Assembly: GCA_002383405.1 (NCBI GenBank)
Contig: DFYS01000169.1
Location: forward strand, 16,170 to 22,697
Origin: Moorella sp. UBA4076
GTDB lineage: Bacteria; Bacillota; DSM-521; Neomoorellales; Neomoorellaceae
Length of the DNA: 6,528 nt
Direction of reading: 5' to 3'
The notes under the pieces are model-generated. The model saw only the letters and a list, made by a program, of their open reading frames with translations. It did no database searches and had not been told where the DNA came from. The position numbers and the translations under genes are program-made. Position 1 is the first letter of the stretch. Each line of letters starts with the position of its first letter. Below, in pieces: positions 1 to 4,334 of this stretch.

Positions 1-38
1 CACCTCGCACTTTTCACATCTCCTTGCGGAGGTTTACT
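1..38 (+). promoter_or_regulatory. Leader end and ribosome binding site of mntP
   Basis: A pyrimidine-rich CTCAC/TCACATCTC tract (about 1-23) is followed by GGAGG at 28-32, six bases before the ATG at 39. The site decides the start: a TTG at 24 is in frame but overlaps the region of the ribosome binding site and has none of its own. A manganese riboswitch of the yybP-ykoY type often precedes mntP, but only 38 bases are visible here, so its presence cannot be judged. Confidence 0.7.
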
Positions 39-623
39 ATGGAGCCTTTAGGGTTATTCCTGGTCGCCGTCGCCCTGGGAACTGATGCCTTTTCCCTGGC
101 TGCCGGCCTTGCCCTGGGAGGGCTCAAGGGGCGGCGGGCCGTCCTTTTTACCGGTACAGTGAGCCTTTTCCACATCATTATGCCCCTGACCGGGCTCTAC
201 CTCGGCCTCATCCTGGGCCGGCTGCTGGGGCAAGTGGCGGTTGTTATCGGCGCCCTGGTACTGGCCGGCATCGGTGGCTTGATGCTCTGGGAAGCACTGG
301 AAAACCGGCGCGAGCGGGGCGGCCTGGCCGGCCGGATGCTGCGGGTCGTGCCCGGCCGCGGGGGCGTCATCGGCGGCCTGATGGCCGTCCTCCTGATGGC
401 CGGCAGCGTCAGCCTGGACGCCCTCAGTGTCGGCTTCGGCCTGGGCGCCATCAGCGTCAACATACCTTTAACGGTCCTGACTATGGGTTTTATAGCCGCC
501 ATCATGACGGGCCTGGGGTTGCTCGCCGGCTGGCGCCTGGGGTCTTACCTGGGCAACCGGGCGGAGATCGCCGGCGGCCTGGTCCTGGTAGCTATTGGGT
601 TGAAGATGTTGATGGGGGTGTAG
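39..623 (+). CDS. mntP: Manganese efflux pump MntP family protein (DUF204)
   Basis: This is a 194-residue polytopic inner-membrane protein of the MntP family, whose members export Mn2+ and guard against manganese overload. Seen directly: about six hydrophobic segments and the two-fold internal repeat typical of the family, each half carrying a conserved aspartate motif, GTDAFSLAAGLALGG (Asp16) and GSVSLDALSVGFGLG (Asp127). These match the paired aspartates needed for transport in E. coli MntP. A basic loop (about residues 85-110, rich in Arg) lies between the halves. Length is normal. I start at ATG 39 because of GGAGG at 28-32. The stop is only 3 nt before the next gene, so the two are probably co-transcribed and translationally coupled. 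The same pairing with a YwlE phosphatase is seen in B. subtilis (ywlD-ywlE). Substrate specificity is inferred from the family. Confidence 0.88.
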   Translation: MEPLGLFLVAVALGTDAFSLAAGLALGGLKGRRAVLFTGTVSLFHIIMPLTGLYLGLILGRLLGQVAVVIGALVLAGIGGLMLWEALENRRERGGLAGRMLRVVPGRGGVIGGLMAVLLMAGSVSLDALSVGFGLGAISVNIPLTVLTMGFIAAIMTGLGLLAGWRLGSYLGNRAEIAGGLVLVAIGLKMLMGV

Positions 624-626
624 TAA

Positions 627-1163
627 ATGGCGGGGATTCTTTTTGTCTGTACCGGCAACACCTGCCGCAGCAGTATGGCGGCGGCTATTGCCAATCACCT
701 GCAGGCGGAGCGGGGCCTGGATATCGCGGTAGCTTCGGCCGGCATGGCAGCCTGGGAGGGAGCCCCGGCTACGCCGGCAGCCGTCGAGGCGGTAGCGGCG
801 CTGGGTATTGATCTCCGCGACCACCGTGCCCGGCGGGTAACGGCGGCTATGGTAGCGGGCGCTGACCTTGTTTTAACCATGGAAGCTGCTCACCGGGACC
901 GCCTGCAGCAGCTTTACCCGGAGGCTGCAGGTAAAATATTTACCCTGAAGGAGTATGTCCGCGACAGGCAGCCGTACCCCACGGCGGCAGCGGGCCGGGG
1001 GCAGGACAGCGCGGGAAACGCCGCCGCCGGACCGGCGGGTGCCCTGGATGATGATATCTCCGACCCTATTGGGCAAGCCCTGGATGTCTACCAGGACATG
1101 GCCAGACAGCTGGCCGGCCTGATCGGCTCGGCCCTGGAAAAATTCAGTCAACAAAGCAAATAG
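627..1163 (+). CDS. ywlE: YwlE-type low-molecular-weight phosphatase (probable protein-arginine phosphatase)
   Basis: A 178-residue cytoplasmic phosphatase of the LMW-PTP fold. The P-loop CTGNTCRSS starts at Cys8 (nucleophile) and has Arg14. Thr12 occupies the position that in B. subtilis YwlE selects phospho-arginine, where tyrosine phosphatases carry a larger aliphatic residue. The FTLKEYV block (105-111) and the general-acid DP (Asp146-Pro147), followed by a DVYQDMARQL helix, also match YwlE. The expected role is to reverse McsB arginine phosphorylation that tags proteins for ClpCP. It is longer than YwlE (about 150) because about 26 extra Ala/Gly-rich residues lie between KEYV and the catalytic Asp (about 112-145). 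The ribosome binding site (GGGGG, 614-618) lies inside the end of mntP, implying coupling. The family is certain; arginine specificity is inferred from Thr12 and gene order. Confidence 0.85.
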   Translation: MAGILFVCTGNTCRSSMAAAIANHLQAERGLDIAVASAGMAAWEGAPATPAAVEAVAALGIDLRDHRARRVTAAMVAGADLVLTMEAAHRDRLQQLYPEAAGKIFTLKEYVRDRQPYPTAAAGRGQDSAGNAAAGPAGALDDDISDPIGQALDVYQDMARQLAGLIGSALEKFSQQSK

Positions 1164-1307
1164 CCGGCGACTCAGTGCTGGCGCATCAAAAATCGCTATA
1201 AACCTTGTCCGCCAAGATCTAAGCATTATTTTCATTCTTTTGCTGCTGCCCGGCACTTTAATCTCAGGTGACTTGCTCCTCAGCAGGAAGGCGCTTGATG
1301 ACAGGCA

Positions 1308-1440
1308 GCTGCTCAGCCTACCACTTTTCTTATGCCGCCACGGGTCTGCCTGCGGTCAGAATTACGAACCCGGTCAGCCATCATCCGAGCTTCAAGGCGC
1401 TTCTATCAGGCTGCCGCCAGATGGGCTGAGCAGCAGTTAC
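1308..1440. repeat. Hairpin-forming repeat element, copy A
   Basis: Terminal arms GCTGCTCAGCC (1308-1318) and GGCTGAGCAGC (1424-1434) are perfectly complementary; a T.G and an A.T pair extend the stem to 13. The interior and right end match copy B (2187-2316): CTATCAGGCTG at 1403-1413, followed by a nearly identical right end to TTAC at 1440, and the GCCGCC...CTGCCTGC block at 1334-1353. The copies differ by substitutions and a 3-base CAG insertion here. It could be a miniature mobile element remnant or a structured RNA. GATGA occurs on both sides (1297-1301, 1441-1445), a possible but weak target duplication. Confidence 0.75.
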
Positions 1441-1548
1441 GATGATAGTTACCATTCTTAAAGACGCTATCCTACCAGTTGAGTGCGGGGCTGGGAAGCT
1501 ACGTGGCCCGCAATTTAAGGTGCAGACAACAGCACCGGCGGATAGTTT

Positions 1549-1613
1549 TTAAATTTTGCTCCTGGCAGCAGGAAACTGGGGTTTAATGGCGAATTAGATT
1601 AAGCAAAATTTAA
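1549..1613. repeat. 12-bp perfect inverted repeat around the rpiB promoter
   Basis: TTAAATTTTGCT (1549-1560) is the exact reverse complement of AGCAAAATTTAA (1602-1613). The 41-base interior contains the sigma-H-like promoter and a small CCTG/CAGG stem (1561-1572). The right arm lies at or just after the predicted transcription start. The symmetry could be an operator, or part of the leader if transcription comes from upstream. Confidence 0.6.
1568..1596 (+). promoter_or_regulatory. Sigma-H-like promoter upstream of rpiB
   Basis: GCAGGAAAC (1568-1576) fits the -35 consensus RnAGGAwWW known for Bacillus sigma-H. GGCGAATTA (1588-1596) fits the -10 consensus RnnGAATww, with an 11-base spacer in the usual 11-12 range. 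The start of transcription would fall near 1603, giving a leader of about 35 bases. No good sigma-A promoter is visible near rpiB. The call rests on motif match only. Confidence 0.6.
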
Positions 1614-1638
1614 TATAGACAGCAGAGGTGTAGTAAGA

Positions 1639-2130
1639 TTGCGTATTGCCCTGGGCAGCGATCACGGTGGTTTCCAGCTTAAAAAGGCGATTAAAGAATA
1701 TCTTGACCAGCAGGGCATTGCCAACCAGGACCTGGGCACATACAATGCCGAAGCGGTCGATTATCCCGATTACGCCCGCCAGGTGGCCGAAGCCGTGGCC
1801 GGCGGTGCCTGCGACCGGGGCATCCTCTGCTGCGGCACCGGTATCGGCGTCTGTATCGCCGCCAATAAGGTACCGGGTATCCGCGCCGCTCTGTGCCACG
1901 ATACCTTTTCCGCCCGCGCGGCGCGGGAGCATAATGACGCCAATATCCTGACACTGGGGGAAAGGGTTATCGGAGCCGGCCTGGCCCTGGATATAGTCGC
2001 CACCTGGCTGGCAGCGGAATTTAACGGCGGCCGCCACGCCCGGCGGGTGGGGAAAATCAGCGCCATCGAGGCAAGCTACTGCTGCGGTGGCGGACATCAA
2101 GCTGATGCGGCCACCGGGAGGAAAAAGTAA
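1639..2130 (+). CDS. rpiB: Ribose-5-phosphate isomerase B
   Basis: A 163-residue cytoplasmic enzyme of the RpiB/LacAB family that interconverts ribose 5-phosphate and ribulose 5-phosphate. Diagnostic blocks: SDHGGFQLK (7-15), DLGT (31-34), VDYPDYA (40-46), CCGTGIG with catalytic Cys65 (E. coli Cys66), AANKVPGIRAAL (74-85), REHNDANIL with His98 (E. coli His99), and GGRHARRV near 130. The family usually ends soon after AIE; here a further tail of about 19 residues contains Cys148-Cys149 and GGGH. The start is TTG 1639, chosen because GAGGTG (1625-1630) sits 8 bases upstream and MRIALGSDHGG is the family N-terminus. In B. subtilis the homologue ywlF lies in the same position between ywlE and glyA. 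A LacAB-type or allose-phosphate isomerase role is less likely in this context. Confidence 0.93.
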   Translation: MRIALGSDHGGFQLKKAIKEYLDQQGIANQDLGTYNAEAVDYPDYARQVAEAVAGGACDRGILCCGTGIGVCIAANKVPGIRAALCHDTFSARAAREHNDANILTLGERVIGAGLALDIVATWLAAEFNGGRHARRVGKISAIEASYCCGGGHQADAATGRKK

Positions 2131-2186
2131 ACTCCAGCCCGCACCCAGGGGAACCCTCATGCCATGAAGGAATCCTCAACCTGGCC

Positions 2187-2316
2187 GTAACTGCTCAGGC
2201 TACCATCTCTAAGCCGCCCAGGCGCTGCCTGCCGCCAGGATCGCAAACTCGCTCAGCATATATAGGTTTCCGGGTTATTGCTATCAGGCTGACCGTCAGG
2301 TAGGCTGAGCAGTTAC
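2187..2316. repeat. Hairpin-forming repeat element, copy B
   Basis: The outer 18-nt arms (2187-2204 and 2299-2316) pair at 17 positions, with a single G/G mismatch (2199 with 2304). The element shares its arms, the GCCGCC..CTGCCTGC block (2213-2232) and CTATCAGGCTG (2281-2291) with copy A at 1308-1440. Both copies are about 130 nt, in the same orientation, one on each side of rpiB. There is no T-run at the right end, so it is not an ordinary terminator. Confidence 0.78.
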
Positions 2317-2380
2317 ACATGGCTTCACCCCTGCGACACGCCCCGGCGCCAGGTGAAGCATCAGGCCGTTATAAAAACTG

Positions 2381-2444
2381 CTATATTGAGAATATAGGCA
2401 GGGGGCAGGAAGTCGAAAGTCAGAGCCTCCGAGTGAAGCCTATA
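2381..2444 (+). promoter_or_regulatory. Possible alternative-pairing leader of glyA
   Basis: CTATATT (2381-2387) pairs perfectly with AATATAG (2391-2397) around a GAG loop. The overlapping TATAGGC (2393-2399) is also perfectly complementary to GCCTATA (2438-2444) downstream. The two stems exclude each other. The stems are short and AU-rich, so a regulatory role is only a possibility. Confidence 0.3.
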
Positions 2445-2490
2445 GAGCATGCTGATTCTGCAGGACACTACTCGCGGAGGTATAGAGACT

Positions 2491-3741
2491 ATGGACTTAG
2501 AAACCATAAGCCGGGTGGACCCGGAACTGACGGCGGCAGTCAAGGGTGAGTTGCAGCGCCAGCGCAGCCACCTGGAGCTGATTGCCTCAGAAAACTTTGT
2601 CAGCCGTGCTGTCATGGAAGCCTACAGCTCGGTCCTGACCAACAAATATGCCGAAGGCTACCCGGGCAAGCGCTACTACGGCGGCTGCGAATGGGTGGAC
2701 ATCGTTGAGGACCTGGCCCGCGAGCGGGCTAAAGCACTTTTCGGCGCTGAACACGCCAACGTCCAGCCCCACTCCGGCAGCCAGGCTAATACCGCCGTCT
2801 ATCTCGCCGTCCTGCAGCCTGGCGATAAAGCCCTGGGGATGAACCTGGCCCACGGCGGTCATCTTACCCACGGCAGCCCGGTCAGCCTCTCGGGCAAGTA
2901 CTATAATTTTTCCTTTTACGGTGTTCACCCTGACACCGGCCGCATTGATTACGACGAGGCAGCCCGCATCGCCCGGGAGGAACGACCCCGGCTCATTATC
3001 GCCGGGGCCAGCGCCTACCCGCGGGTGATCGATTTTGCCCGCTTCCGGGCGATTGCCGACGCGGCCGGCGCCCTCCTGATGGTGGATATGGCCCATATTG
3101 CCGGCCTGGTAGCCGCCGGCATCCACCCCAGTCCGGTCCCCTGCGCCCATTTTGTGACCACCACCACCCACAAAACCATGCGCGGGCCGCGGGGGGGCAT
3201 TATCCTTACTACCAGGGAATACGCCCGCGAGATTGACAAGGCCGTCTTCCCCGGTATCCAGGGCGGTCCCCTGATGCATGTCATTGCCGCCAAAGCAGTG
3301 GCTTTGAAAGAAGCCATGCAGCCGGAATTCAAGCGTTATCAGGAGCAGATAGTCACCAATGCCCGGGTTCTGGCCGAAGCCCTGATGGGTTACGGCTTCG
3401 ACCTGGTATCCGGCGGTACCGACAATCACCTTCTCCTGGTCGACCTGCGCAATAAGGGGGTCACCGGCCGCGATGCCGAAGATGTGCTAAGTTCCGTCCA
3501 GATAACGGTCAATAAAAACGCCATCCCCTATGATCCGGAAAAGCCCAGTGTTACCAGCGGCATCCGCCTGGGCACGGCCGCTCTGACGGCGCGGGGCATG
3601 GACACCGCCGCCATGGGTCAGGTCGCCCGGGCCATCGACCTGGCTCTCTCCTACGGGCCGGATGCAGAGAAACTGGAGCAAGCCCGCGGCATCGTCGCCG
3701 AACTCACCCGCGCCTTCCCCCTGTACCCGGAACTGGAGTAG
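2491..3741 (+). CDS. glyA: Serine hydroxymethyltransferase
   Basis: A 416-residue cytoplasmic PLP enzyme that converts serine and tetrahydrofolate to glycine and 5,10-methylene-tetrahydrofolate, feeding glycine, purine and thymidylate synthesis. Visible family blocks: ELIASENFVS (29-38), NKYAEGYPGKRYYGG (51-65), ANVQPHSGSQAN (89-100), MVDMAHIAGLVA (197-208) with the PLP-ring Asp199 and His202, and TTTTHKTMRGPRGG (223-236) with Lys228 as the Schiff-base lysine. Length is normal. I start at ATG 2491, 10 bases after GGAGG (2476-2480); the in-frame ATG 2449 would add 14 residues without a ribosome binding site. Neighbours match the ywl-glyA segment of B. subtilis, but upp, which follows there, is absent. 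A strong terminator follows the stop. Some PLP enzymes of this fold act on threonine or alanine, but all catalytic blocks here are those of GlyA. Confidence 0.97.
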   Translation: MDLETISRVDPELTAAVKGELQRQRSHLELIASENFVSRAVMEAYSSVLTNKYAEGYPGKRYYGGCEWVDIVEDLARERAKALFGAEHANVQPHSGSQANTAVYLAVLQPGDKALGMNLAHGGHLTHGSPVSLSGKYYNFSFYGVHPDTGRIDYDEAARIAREERPRLIIAGASAYPRVIDFARFRAIADAAGALLMVDMAHIAGLVAAGIHPSPVPCAHFVTTTTHKTMRGPRGGIILTTREYAREIDKAVFPGIQGGPLMHVIAAKAVALKEAMQPEFKRYQEQIVTNARVLAEALMGYGFDLVSGGTDNHLLLVDLRNKGVTGRDAEDVLSSVQITVNKNAIPYDPEKPSVTSGIRLGTAALTARGMDTAAMGQVARAIDLALSYGPDAEKLEQARGIVAELTRAFPLYPELE

Positions 3742-3763
3742 CAACCCCAGAGAGTGTAATTAA

Positions 3764-3803
3764 AAAGCCTGCCTGGAAATCAAAATTCCGGGCAGGCTTT
3801 AAA
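3764..3803. terminator. Bidirectional hairpin terminator after glyA
   Basis: The arms 3764-3778 and 3786-3800 pair over 15 positions with one T.G wobble, around a 7-base A-rich loop. On the + strand only TTT closes the stem, so the U-tract is short. On the - strand the stem is followed by five T's (complement of 3762-3766). It may therefore serve the leftward transcript from the promoter at 4097-4126 at least as well as glyA. Confidence 0.85.
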
Positions 3804-3829
3804 AAACTCTAGCCGTAATCGACACATTA

Positions 3830-3838
3830 TGCTAAAAT
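3830..3838 (+). promoter_or_regulatory. Candidate extended -10 promoter for the small peptide gene
   Basis: TGC followed by TAAAAT (five of six bases of the consensus) makes an extended -10 element. No good -35 is present 17-18 bases upstream. Transcription would start near 3845 and give a leader of about 64 bases that includes the whole 5' pairing arm at 3866-3881. Confidence 0.4.
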
Positions 3839-3865
3839 AAGCCGTGATACGCGCTATTTAAGCAG

Positions 3866-3906
3866 GCCTCACCAACCGGGGACTCAGTTCCCGAAGGAGG
3901 TGAGGC
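3866..3906 (+). promoter_or_regulatory. Hairpin masking the ribosome binding site of the toxin-like gene
   Basis: GCCTCACC (3866-3873) is the exact complement of GGTGAGGC (3899-3906), which overlaps the Shine-Dalgarno AAGGAGGTGA (3894-3903). The enclosed loop has an additional short GGGGA/TTCCC-type stem. Folding would hide the ribosome binding site. The same 5' arm can instead pair over a longer stretch with the 3' end of the module (4044-4060). Confidence 0.65.
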
Positions 3907-3908
3907 GG

Positions 3909-3998
3909 ATGATCCGGGTATCAGACGCTATACAAGGCGTGATAGCTGTCATACTTATGATATCCCTGGTTGTCTCGATCATTAACCTGCGGAAATAG
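3909..3998 (+). CDS. Small hydrophobic peptide, putative holin-like type I toxin
   Basis: A 29-residue peptide with a short polar N-terminus (MIRVSDA), one hydrophobic helix at about residues 8-26 (from IQGVIAVILM to SIIN), and a basic end LRK. This is the plan of small membrane toxins of the Fst/TxpA and 'putative holin-like toxin' families, which insert in the membrane and stop growth when over-expressed. Support that it is translated: AAGGAGGTGA (3894-3903), the strongest Shine-Dalgarno in the window, ends 5 bases before the ATG. Context: its own candidate promoter, flanking repeats that can fold over the ribosome binding site, a 3' hairpin, and a consensus promoter on the opposite strand aimed at it. 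Toxicity is inferred from architecture. Alternatives are a small regulatory membrane peptide or a decayed locus. Confidence 0.68.
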   Translation: MIRVSDAIQGVIAVILMISLVVSIINLRK

Positions 3999-4001
3999 GT
4001 T

Positions 4002-4034
4002 GACCTCTTAGCCTGTTGCAGCAGGTAAGAGGTC
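4002..4034. terminator. 3' hairpin of the toxin-like module
   Basis: GACCTCTTA (4002-4010) pairs perfectly with TAAGAGGTC (4026-4034), continued by CCTG/CAGG (4012-4015 with 4022-4025) after one bulged G, around the loop TTGCAG. It begins 3 bases after the stop codon. U-tracts are poor on both strands, so it may act as a shared structure for sense-antisense contact as much as a terminator. Confidence 0.55.
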
Positions 4035-4043
4035 TTCCGAAAG

Positions 4044-4060
4044 CCCCGGTTAGGTGAGGC
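4044..4060 (+). repeat. 3' pairing arm and second copy of the ribosome-binding-site repeat
   Basis: CCCCGGTT-A-GGTGAGGC is complementary over 16 positions, with one bulged A (4052), to the 5' arm at 3866-3881. Its last eight bases (4053-4060) repeat exactly the GGTGAGGC that overlaps the toxin-like gene's ribosome binding site (3899-3906), in the same orientation. Confidence 0.75.
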
Positions 4061-4096
4061 ACCCCAGCTGTTTAATTGCGCGTATCCTTTAACTAG

Positions 4097-4126
4097 ATTA
4101 TAGCCATGGTTACCTTTCTTTGTCAA
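4097..4126 (-). promoter_or_regulatory. Consensus sigma-A promoter for an antisense RNA
   Basis: On the minus strand TTGACA (complement of 4121-4126) and TATAAT (complement of 4097-4102) both match the consensus perfectly, with an 18-base spacer. The start would lie near 4090, directing transcription leftward over the 3' arm, the hairpin and the toxin-like gene. No protein gene on that strand explains it. Confidence 0.78.
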
Positions 4127-4143
4127 GTTCCAGCTGTAGTAGT

Positions 4144-4271
4144 CAGTGTTGACGCATACCCATATAAATAGGCGCCATGTCCAGGATGAGCCGGGCCTTT
4201 TGTCGCGGTAATTCAACGGGGAAATCCGGAAATATCGCGCGTGCAAGCAGGTTTTAGATGCGTCAGCACTG
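4144..4271. repeat. Inverted repeat bounding a 128-bp segment
   Basis: CAGTGTTGACGCAT (4144-4157) and ATGCGTCAGCACTG (4258-4271) are complementary at 13 of 14 positions, the other being a G.T pair. Just outside, GTAGTAGT occurs on both sides as a direct repeat (4136-4143 and 4273-4280). This could be a small insertion remnant or a long-stem RNA. No coding sequence is recognised between the arms. Confidence 0.55.
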
Positions 4272-4294
4272 TGTAGTAGTGTTACTGGTTTTCG

Positions 4295-4319
4295 CTTCTC
4301 ACACTTCTCACCTCTCATT
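4295..4319. repeat. CTCAC-type pyrimidine repeat tract before the deaminase gene
   Basis: Tandem, imperfect units of the CTTCTCAC/CTCTCA kind end four bases before the GGAGG ribosome binding site. Related tracts occur at 1-23 and 4841-4873. Confidence 0.6.
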
Positions 4320-4334
4320 TACGGAGGAGCAGCC

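Larger units (their letters stand above)
1164..1638 (+). other. 475-bp intergenic region between ywlE and rpiB
   Basis: I see no convincing gene here. A short imperfect hairpin (GCCGGC / GCTGGC) lies just after the ywlE stop but has no T-run, so it is a poor terminator. The middle holds hairpin repeat copy A (1308-1440). A second small stem (TGCGGG 1484-1489 with CCCGCA 1507-1512) follows. The right end is AT-rich, with a 12-bp perfect inverted repeat and a sigma-H-like promoter. A 73-codon frame (1240-1461) runs through the repeat but has no ribosome binding site and no protein-like features. Confidence 0.7.
2131..2490 (+). other. 360-bp intergenic region between rpiB and glyA
   Basis: No gene is supported, and there is no ywlG, which sits here in B. 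subtilis. The region contains hairpin repeat copy B (2187-2316) and an 8-bp stem GCTTCACC/GGTGAAGC (2322-2329 with 2352-2359). A 7-bp stem CTATATT/AATATAG follows (2381-2387 with 2391-2397), then a short AAGTCGAAAGTCAGAG tract (2410-2425), and finally the glyA ribosome binding site. No T-box, glycine or tetrahydrofolate riboswitch signature is recognisable. Confidence 0.65.
3995..4090 (-). ncRNA. Putative antisense (antitoxin) RNA
   Basis: Inferred from the perfect minus-strand promoter at 4097-4126. If transcription stops after the hairpin at 4034-4002 the RNA would be about 95 nt; if not, the hairpin at 3800-3764, with its T5 tail on this strand, would end it at about 330 nt. Its 5' part carries GCCTCACC, which can pair in trans with the toxin-like gene's ribosome-binding-site repeat, and the complement of the 3' hairpin. 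The ends are estimates. Confidence 0.5.
3999..4334 (+). other. 336-bp region between the toxin-like gene and the deaminase
   Basis: The left third holds the 3' hairpin, the 3' pairing arm and the antisense promoter. The right part holds a 14-nt inverted repeat (4144-4157 with 4258-4271), an unremarkable centre with a 26-codon frame lacking a ribosome binding site, a CTCAC tract (4295-4319), and GGAGG (4323-4327) of the deaminase. I find no clear + strand promoter for the deaminase. Confidence 0.65.

Noticed and set aside
1240..1461. 73-codon + strand frame between ywlE and rpiB
   Set aside because: No ribosome binding site, and most of it lies over the hairpin repeat; composition is not protein-like.
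1462..1483. tRNA D-arm-like sequence on the minus strand (CTCAACTGGTAGGATAGCGTC)
   Set aside because: The rest of a tRNA is missing: no acceptor stem, no T-loop GGTTCGAATC and no CCA end in the expected positions.
1594..2160. Minus-strand frame of 188 codons opposite rpiB
   Set aside because: Covers rpiB exactly and has no protein-family features or ribosome binding site.
2131..2490. Known riboswitch (glycine, tetrahydrofolate, T-box) before glyA
   Set aside because: None of the conserved core sequences of these classes can be found; the structured element present is shared with the rpiB upstream gap instead.
2319..2549. 76-codon + strand frame overlapping the glyA start
   Set aside because: Overlaps the glyA ribosome binding site and N-terminus in another frame, with no start signal of its own.
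2587..3429. Long minus-strand reading frame (280 codons) opposite glyA
   Set aside because: It is a GC-driven shadow of glyA: no ribosome binding site, low-complexity Gly/Val content, and the + strand encodes every conserved SHMT block.
4149..4168. TTGACG followed by TATAAA on the + strand, a possible deaminase promoter
   Set aside because: The hexamers are only 8 bases apart, far too close for a sigma-A promoter.
4177..4257. 26-codon + strand frame beginning MSRMSRAF
   Set aside because: No ribosome binding site and no similarity to a known small protein; it lies inside the inverted-repeat segment.
3884..4318. Minus-strand frame of 144 codons over the toxin-like module
   Set aside because: It contains the consensus leftward promoter within its own coding span, has no ribosome binding site and no recognisable family. 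The promoter is better explained by an antisense RNA.
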